From positions 1 to 17,032 of the forward strand of contig DATDYQ010000068.1 in the NCBI GenBank assembly GCA_035288965.1: 17,032 nucleotides of DNA, written 5' to 3'. Origin of the DNA: DATDYQ01 sp035288965. GTDB taxonomy: Archaea; Nanobdellota; Nanobdellia; SCGC-AAA011-G17; JAGVZF01. The notes under the pieces are model-generated. The model worked only from the letters and a program-made list of their open reading frames with translations, was not told the DNA's origin and did not search any database. Shown in pieces: positions 13,401 through 17,032 of this stretch (the first letter of the stretch is position 1; every line of letters begins with the position of its first letter). Position numbers and translations under genes: made by a program.

Positions 13401-13409
13401 GTTTAAAAG
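13401..13409 (-). promoter_or_regulatory. Box A for the MscS-like gene
   Basis: CTTTTAAAC-like sequence on the minus strand, 21-29 nt upstream of ATG 13380; leaderless. Confidence 0.45.
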
Positions 13410-13440
13410 CTTTTGTAATGATACCAGCTAGTGGTTAAAG

Positions 13441-13450
13441 TTAAATTTAA
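13441..13450 (+). promoter_or_regulatory. Box A for the cysteine-rich secreted protein
   Basis: TTAAATTTAA lies 25-34 nt upstream of ATG 13475; leaderless. Confidence 0.45.
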
Positions 13451-13474
13451 GTAGTTTACTAACCTAAAAGCACT

Positions 13475-14236
13475 ATGGTAAAAAGAGCTGTGTTAATTTT
13501 TGTAATTCTTTTAATATTTGCAACATTTGTTATAGCTGAAGCTAACGATAGAGAAACATTGAAAGTTGGGCAAAGCCTAGAAGTTGGAGGAAAAAACATA
13601 ACTGTTTTAGGAATTAATACAGAAGATGATAATGAGCAAGTTAGAGTTTGCGTGAATAATATGGAAAATATAATTAATCATGAAGGGAATGTTAATGGAG
13701 CTTATTTATCTGTTGAAGACATATCAAGAGTTGATGTGGAATTAGATATTAGTGTTTATTATAATGTTAAATGTGATATTAATTGTAGAAATGATAAATG
13801 TGGAAGTTTAGGAGATGTTTGCATAACAAATGGAGATTGTAATGACAAGGATATTTATACTAAAGATTTATGTTTAGGACAGCCAAGAAAATGTTTACAT
13901 GAAGAAGTTGGGAATAGACCAAGTGTTAATGAACCTGTAATAGAAGATGTTTCAGAAGAGGTTATTCCTATTCAAGAAGAAATATTTGTACCTGAAGAAG
14001 TTCCAAGTAATATATGTTTTTATGATGATAATTGTGAGGATAACAATGAATGTACGATAGATAAATGTAGTAATGGAGATTGTTTGCATTTTAATATTAA
14101 AGATTGCGAGAAAACAACTGGAAATGTTGTTTTAAGTAAATTACAAGGTGGATTGGGATTAACAACAGGATATATTTTTATTGCAATAGCAATATTATTA
14201 GCTATTTTTATTATAAAAAGGAATGTTAGGAGATAG
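13475..14236 (+). CDS. Secreted cysteine-rich protein with C-terminal anchor
   Basis: A 253-aa surface protein. Signal peptide 1-21 is followed by a beta-rich domain (about 28-98, starting LKVGQSLEVGGKNITVLGI). A first cysteine block lies at 100-140 (C100, C104, C109, C116, C122, C133, C140). A Pro/Glu/Val-rich spacer (148-178) leads to a second block, CFYDDNCEDNNECTIDKCSN then GDC (181-203) and C211, a C-x-D-x-x-C-x-x-x-x-x-C-T-x-x-x-C pattern seen in many secreted disulfide-rich modules. It ends TTGNVV (214-219), a TM helix (231-248) and a basic tail KRNVRR. A TGNV motif just before a C-terminal TM is something I associate from memory with DPANN surface proteins. It is anchored outside the cell; disulfides and possibly calcium would stabilise it (inference). 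The ligand is unknown. Confidence 0.7.
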   Translation: MVKRAVLIFVILLIFATFVIAEANDRETLKVGQSLEVGGKNITVLGINTEDDNEQVRVCVNNMENIINHEGNVNGAYLSVEDISRVDVELDISVYYNVKCDINCRNDKCGSLGDVCITNGDCNDKDIYTKDLCLGQPRKCLHEEVGNRPSVNEPVIEDVSEEVIPIQEEIFVPEEVPSNICFYDDNCEDNNECTIDKCSNGDCLHFNIKDCEKTTGNVVLSKLQGGLGLTTGYIFIAIAILLAIFIIKRNVRR

Positions 14237-14237
14237 A

Positions 14238-14246
14238 TATTTAAAT
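14238..14246 (+). promoter_or_regulatory. Box A for the 43/44-aa basic protein
   Basis: TATTTAAAT lies 18-26 nt before ATG 14264 and 21-29 nt before ATG 14267, the second spacing being closer to the window norm. Confidence 0.45.
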
Positions 14247-14263
14247 TTGCAAGATTATTTATT

Positions 14264-14398
14264 ATGATGAAAAAAGTTAAACTAAAACTTAAACCTGCAG
14301 ATCTTAGAGAGATATTTGGATATTTACCTAGAAAAATGAGTGGTCAAGAATTTAAGGATATGGTTAGAGAAGGTTGGGAACCAAAAAAGAAAAATTAG
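14264..14398 (+). CDS. Small basic protein (43-44 aa)
   Basis: The frame begins MMKKVKLKLKPADLREIFGY and continues LPRKMSGQEFKDMVREGWEP then KKKN. It is lysine-rich with a mixed-charge helix, no TM and no cysteines. Box A spacing slightly favours the second ATG (14267, 43 aa). The first strand followed by a D-L-R-E-I helix and a second helix could suit a small nucleic-acid-binding or antitoxin-like protein, but no family is recognised and no toxin is adjacent. Its stop codon lies within the left copy of the 20-nt direct repeat, and 14 nt separate it from the stop of the convergent gene. It is probably a real leaderless small gene. Confidence 0.55.
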   Translation: MMKKVKLKLKPADLREIFGYLPRKMSGQEFKDMVREGWEPKKKN

Positions 14399-14414
14399 AA
14401 AGTTTTAATAAATT
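14395..14414 (+). repeat. Left copy of a perfect 20-nt direct repeat
   Basis: TTAGAAAG followed by TTTTAATAAATT, identical to 15092-15111 over exactly 20 nt with mismatches on either side. This copy contains the stop codon of the 44-aa gene and the first two bases of the stop of the minus-strand gene. Confidence 0.8.
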
Positions 14415-14985
14415 ATCTTGGAATATAAAATTGAGCTGTTGGATGTAATATAAATTCAATACTATCTGACGGAGGAGGAGTAGAAGAATGAGTTTGAATT
14501 TCCCGCAAGACTGAACCATACTCTCTACCGAGTTTTCTAATATTACTATAGAAACCTTCTTCTTTAGGAAGATCAACATTAGATGTTTTAACCCCTCTTT
14601 GTTCTGAAGAAAATCTTAATGTTCTTTCTTTATGTCCCAAAAAATTAATTAAACTGAAATATGGAATTTTCATATTAACTGCTATCCTTTCAGCATTAAT
14701 GACAATTTCGCGAAGAACTTCATATCGCCATTTTTTTCTTTCTTCAAAATAATTAGTTTGCGTTATCCCTTGGGATGCCCTCTCAATTATTTTTATAGGT
14801 TCTAAATAAACAGATGCAACTAAATCTAAAGAATTTGAAAAGATATCTTCACCAATAAACTGAACACTTTTTTCTAGATCAAAAGCTGAAAATTGATCTT
14901 CTTGCTCCTTTAACTTGGCTGGTCTAAAAGCTTTAATTTCTCCTATCCAGGCAATTAATTGAGGTCTTTGATATTCAGTTGGCAT
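14413..14985 (-). CDS. Hypothetical 190-aa protein between direct repeats
   Basis: I choose ATG 14985 (MPTEYQRPQ) over the upstream ATG 15033, because the box A at 15006-15015 lies 21-30 nt before 14985, matching the leaderless pattern; the extra 16 residues would overlap the promoter. The 190-aa protein is soluble, with no signal or TM. It starts with PTEYQRPQLIAWIGEIKAF, has charged helices in the middle (YFEERKKWRYEVLREIVINA) and ends with a proline-rich turn (SSTPPPSD) and a beta-like FILHPTAQFYIPR. No family is recognised. Arginine codons include CGA, CGC and CGG beside AGA. The whole gene plus its promoter sits between two perfect 20-nt direct repeats, so it may be an inserted cassette (inference). 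Confidence 0.6.
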   Translation of the reverse strand: MPTEYQRPQLIAWIGEIKAFRPAKLKEQEDQFSAFDLEKSVQFIGEDIFSNSLDLVASVYLEPIKIIERASQGITQTNYFEERKKWRYEVLREIVINAERIAVNMKIPYFSLINFLGHKERTLRFSSEQRGVKTSNVDLPKEEGFYSNIRKLGREYGSVLREIQTHSSTPPPSDSIEFILHPTAQFYIPR

Positions 14986-15005
14986 AATGATATAAATAAC
15001 AAATG

Positions 15006-15015
15006 ATTTATAAAT
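15006..15015 (-). promoter_or_regulatory. Box A for the 190-aa hypothetical gene
   Basis: ATTTATAAAT (self-complementary) lies 21-30 nt upstream of ATG 14985. Confidence 0.5.
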
Positions 15016-15091
15016 CTTACTATTTATTATCACTTATTAGTTATAAGTTAATTTAAATCAATTTTTGTTATTGCGCTAAACTATAAAAACT

Positions 15092-15111
15092 TTAGAAAGT
15101 TTTAATAAATT
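15092..15111 (+). repeat. Right copy of the 20-nt direct repeat
   Basis: Identical to 14395-14414, 697 nt apart. This copy carries TTTAATAAA (15101-15109), which sits 22 nt before ATG 15131 and so probably acts as the box A of the GTPase gene. Confidence 0.8.
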
Positions 15112-15130
15112 GACAGTTTAATCAAATTCT

Positions 15131-16084
15131 ATGCCAGTAAATCCAGGATATGAATATTTGTTAGCTGAGGGGGAATATAATAAAGCTCAGACTTTGCAAG
15201 AGAAATTAAGAGCTGCTGAAAAGATGATGGCTACAGTGCCAAAACATAAGTCGAGTGAGAATTTAGTTCAAAACATTCAGCAAAGAATAACAAGATTAAA
15301 AACACAGTTAGAAAAAGAAAAAGCACAATCTAAGGGAAAAGGTAAACAGATAGCTGTAAAAAAAGAAGGGGCTGCACAAATAGCAATAGTTGGAGTAACA
15401 AATTCTGGAAAAAGCAGTTTCTTAGCAAAAATAACAAATGCTAAACCAATAATAAGTGGATATGAATTTACTACAGGAAAACCAGAAGTTGGAATTTTAG
15501 ATTATGAAGGATTAAAATTACAGTTAGTTGAGATTCCAGCTATAACTGAAAATTTTATGGCAAGAAGTAAAGGACCAGCCCACATGGGAATAATAAGAAA
15601 TGCTGATTTAGTTATTTTACTATTAAGAGAAAACCCTGAAAAAGAGTTTAATTTACTAATAAAAGAGTTAGATCGGGGAAGCGTTAAATTAAATTCAGCA
15701 AAATTTAAAAGCGATGTTGTTATATTTACTAATGGGATTATTATAATTAATGGAGATAAGAAGTTTAAAGCAAATAATTTTGATTTAATAAATTTTAATG
15801 TGAAGAAAGAGAATGATGTTAATAAAATAAGAAATTTAATATGGAAAAATTTGAATATAATTCACGTGTTTACTAAAACTCCTGGAAAGAAAAAAGAATT
15901 TCCACCTATATCATTAAAAAAAGGAAGCAAAGTTTTGGATTTAGCTGAAAATGTTCATAAAGATTTTGTAAAGAGATTTAGATTTGCAAGAATTTGGGGG
16001 AAATCAGCAATACATCAAGCTCAGCAAGTTGGATTGAATCACCTATTGCAAGATGGAGATGTGGTTGAGTTGCATTTAAAATAG
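15131..16084 (+). CDS. DRG/OBG-like GTPase with TGS domain and degenerate G motifs
   Basis: A 317-aa protein with three parts. The helical N-terminus (1-75) includes a coiled-coil-like lysine-rich helix (about 45-72). The G domain (about 82-240) has a clear G1 loop G88-VTNSGKSS96 and a G2-like threonine in YEFTTGKP (111-118). The C-terminal TGS domain (about 243-317) has IIHVFTKTPGKKK, then LKKGSKVLDLAENVHKDF and a final LLQDGDVVELHLK. DRG-family GTPases act with ribosomes (family knowledge). G3, usually D-x-P-G, reads V-E-I-P-A (133-137), and no N-K-x-D G4 motif is visible (VVIFTNGIIIIN instead). GTP hydrolysis and guanine specificity may therefore be reduced. It looks leaderless. Its stop codon directly abuts the stop of the convergent surface-protein gene. 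Confidence 0.8.
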   Translation: MPVNPGYEYLLAEGEYNKAQTLQEKLRAAEKMMATVPKHKSSENLVQNIQQRITRLKTQLEKEKAQSKGKGKQIAVKKEGAAQIAIVGVTNSGKSSFLAKITNAKPIISGYEFTTGKPEVGILDYEGLKLQLVEIPAITENFMARSKGPAHMGIIRNADLVILLLRENPEKEFNLLIKELDRGSVKLNSAKFKSDVVIFTNGIIIINGDKKFKANNFDLINFNVKKENDVNKIRNLIWKNLNIIHVFTKTPGKKKEFPPISLKKGSKVLDLAENVHKDFVKRFRFARIWGKSAIHQAQQVGLNHLLQDGDVVELHLK

Positions 16085-17032
16085 TTAAGGTTCAGGATAT
16101 AATACATAACGTCTTCTACTATTTCCTGAGTCTCCATATGCTGGAGGTTCGGAATTATTTACAATTAATCTAAACATTTGACCAACTACATTAGTTCCAT
16201 CTGAAACAGAAGCTGTTATATCATAAATTCCTGAATCATTATAAGTTGGTTGCCATCTAAATATGTTATTATTTAAATAAGAAATAAAGTTCATGAAATT
16301 AGTTGAGTATGTTAAAACATTGTCATCATTTGTGACTGAATTTTGATTATCAGGATCAGAAGCTATTAATTGTAATTTAATAATATCTGTTTCATTTTTA
16401 GTTATGTTGGGAATAAATTGCAATACTGGAGGTCTGTTAAAGTTATTAACATTAATTTGCACAACTTGAGCTACTATAAATTCCCCATCTGAAGATGAAA
16501 CGGTTACATAATAAATTCCTGAATCATCATAATTTGTCTGCCAAGTGAAAAGGTTATTATCTTGATTGAAAATTGAATTGTTTATTGAATATGTTATTAT
16601 ATTATCATCGTTTGTGACTGAATTTTGATTATCTGGATCTGTAACTATGGCTGTTATTGTAATTAAATCATTTTCATTTACATTTATTGTTGGAATAAAT
16701 TGCATTACAGGTGGACGATTAACATTATTAACTGTTATTTTTACATCTTGATAAACAGAGGAAGTTGGATCTGAAGCTGTTATTCTTACATAATAAATTC
16801 CTGAATCATCATAATTAGTTTGCCATGTAAAAATATTATTATTTTGAATAAATCTAGAATCATTAATAGAGTAAGTTGGAGTATCATCAACATCAACTGC
16901 ATTTGCGGTTATTACAACTAAAGCATCTTCGTTGACAATTACTTCTGAAATTGTTTCTAGATAAGGAATATCATTAACCTTTATATTTATTATTTCTGAA
17001 TCATATTGAGATGGCCAGACTAAGTCTGAATC
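16085..17032 (-). CDS. Tandem Ig-like-repeat surface protein (C-terminal part)
   Basis: The frame is open from the window edge for 315 codons to the stop; the N-terminus lies beyond 17032. It contains three consecutive beta-sandwich repeats of about 85-95 aa. Typical unit landmarks are N-R-P-P-V-L-Q-F-I-P, an N-E-N/T-D start, A-x-D-P-D-N-Q-N-S-V, T-Y-S, then F-x-W-Q-x-x-Y-D/N-D-S-G-I-Y and S-D-G, ending V-N-N. The pattern resembles cadherin/Ig-like 'tandem Ig' domains of large archaeal and bacterial surface proteins, with D-P-D and D-x-S acidic residues able to bind calcium (inference). The tail after the last repeat is short (SEPPAYGDSGNSRRRYVLYP then EP), with no TM helix or sortase-like signal, so anchoring must lie elsewhere. 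It is probably adhesive or part of the cell coat. Confidence 0.7.
   Translation of the reverse strand, partial: DSDLVWPSQYDSEIINIKVNDIPYLETISEVIVNEDALVVITANAVDVDDTPTYSINDSRFIQNNNIFTWQTNYDDSGIYYVRITASDPTSSVYQDVKITVNNVNRPPVMQFIPTINVNENDLITITAIVTDPDNQNSVTNDDNIITYSINNSIFNQDNNLFTWQTNYDDSGIYYVTVSSSDGEFIVAQVVQINVNNFNRPPVLQFIPNITKNETDIIKLQLIASDPDNQNSVTNDDNVLTYSTNFMNFISYLNNNIFRWQPTYNDSGIYDITASVSDGTNVVGQMFRLIVNNSEPPAYGDSGNSRRRYVLYPEP
16154..16975 (-). repeat. Three tandem domain repeats within the surface protein
   Basis: Units at about 16975-16721, 16720-16439 and 16438-16154. Nucleotide identity persists locally: GTGACTGAATTTTGATTATC occurs at 16332 and 16614 (282 nt apart, equal to 94 codons), and ATAAATTCCTGAATCAT recurs in all three units near 16223, 16511 and 16793. 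This points to fairly recent duplication. Confidence 0.75.

Noticed and set aside
12890..13438. Two plus-strand frames (75 and 83 aa) over the MscS-like gene
   Set aside because: Both are antisense to the conserved MscS pore and beta domain and have no promoters.
14985..15033. N-terminal extension of the 190-aa gene to ATG 15033
   Set aside because: It would run through the box A at 15006-15015, and the extension looks like translated intergenic AT-rich DNA.
1..17032. CRISPR array, rRNA, IS transposase or integrase
   Set aside because: No regularly spaced repeats with unique spacers, no rRNA signature and no recombinase motifs were found on either strand.

Overview
The window looks like a piece of an AT-rich archaeal genome, most likely a DPANN lineage of the Woesearchaeota/Pacearchaeota type (inference). 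The evidence is as follows. A TATA-like box A lies about 20-30 nt upstream of nearly every first ATG, so most transcripts look leaderless. There is an archaeal-type TrmI tRNA methyltransferase, a tandem Lrp/AsnC regulator, a DRG/OBG-like GTPase with a TGS domain, and several secreted proteins with cysteine- and Asp-rich motifs. The tRNA-Leu gene has no encoded CCA. Genes are densely packed and many convergent stops lie within 0-14 nt of each other.

Layout. 1-3203: a partial actin/MreB/Hsp70-fold protein with eroded nucleotide-binding motifs (minus), TrmI (minus), a possible 28-aa peptide, a secreted Asp/Cys-repeat protein, a membrane-anchored PepSY-like protein (minus) and a receiver-like protein. 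The last two are divergent around one symmetrical box A. 3204-7575: a probable genomic island. It consists of four coupled plus-strand genes (PhyH-type 2-oxoglutarate dioxygenase, GT-B-like glycosyltransferase, HPr-kinase-like P-loop protein, MJ1255-like GT-B glycosyltransferase) ending 12 nt from the 3' end of tRNA-Leu(CAA). An 11-nt copy of that tRNA's 3' end sits at the far border, directly after the stop codon of the upstream gene. 7756-10462: a MacB/LolD-type ABC export operon (ATPase, CARDB-like anchored secreted protein, permease).

10465-13380: a tandem Lrp regulator (minus), a hypothetical protein with a different codon style, a two-TM potassium channel, a tiny acidic peptide (minus) and a short MscS-like channel (minus). 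13475-17032: a secreted cysteine-rich membrane-anchored protein, a 44-aa basic protein, a hypothetical gene bracketed by a perfect 20-nt direct repeat (minus), the TGS GTPase with degenerate G motifs, and the C-terminal part of a tandem-repeat surface protein running off the window (minus).

How the genes fit together (inference): the resident background is envelope and housekeeping (tRNA modification, envelope export, ion and osmotic channels, surface proteins). The tRNA-linked four-gene block looks acquired. It probably makes or decorates a glycosylated, hydroxylated and possibly phosphorylated molecule. No integrase, CRISPR array, rRNA or IS transposase was seen.
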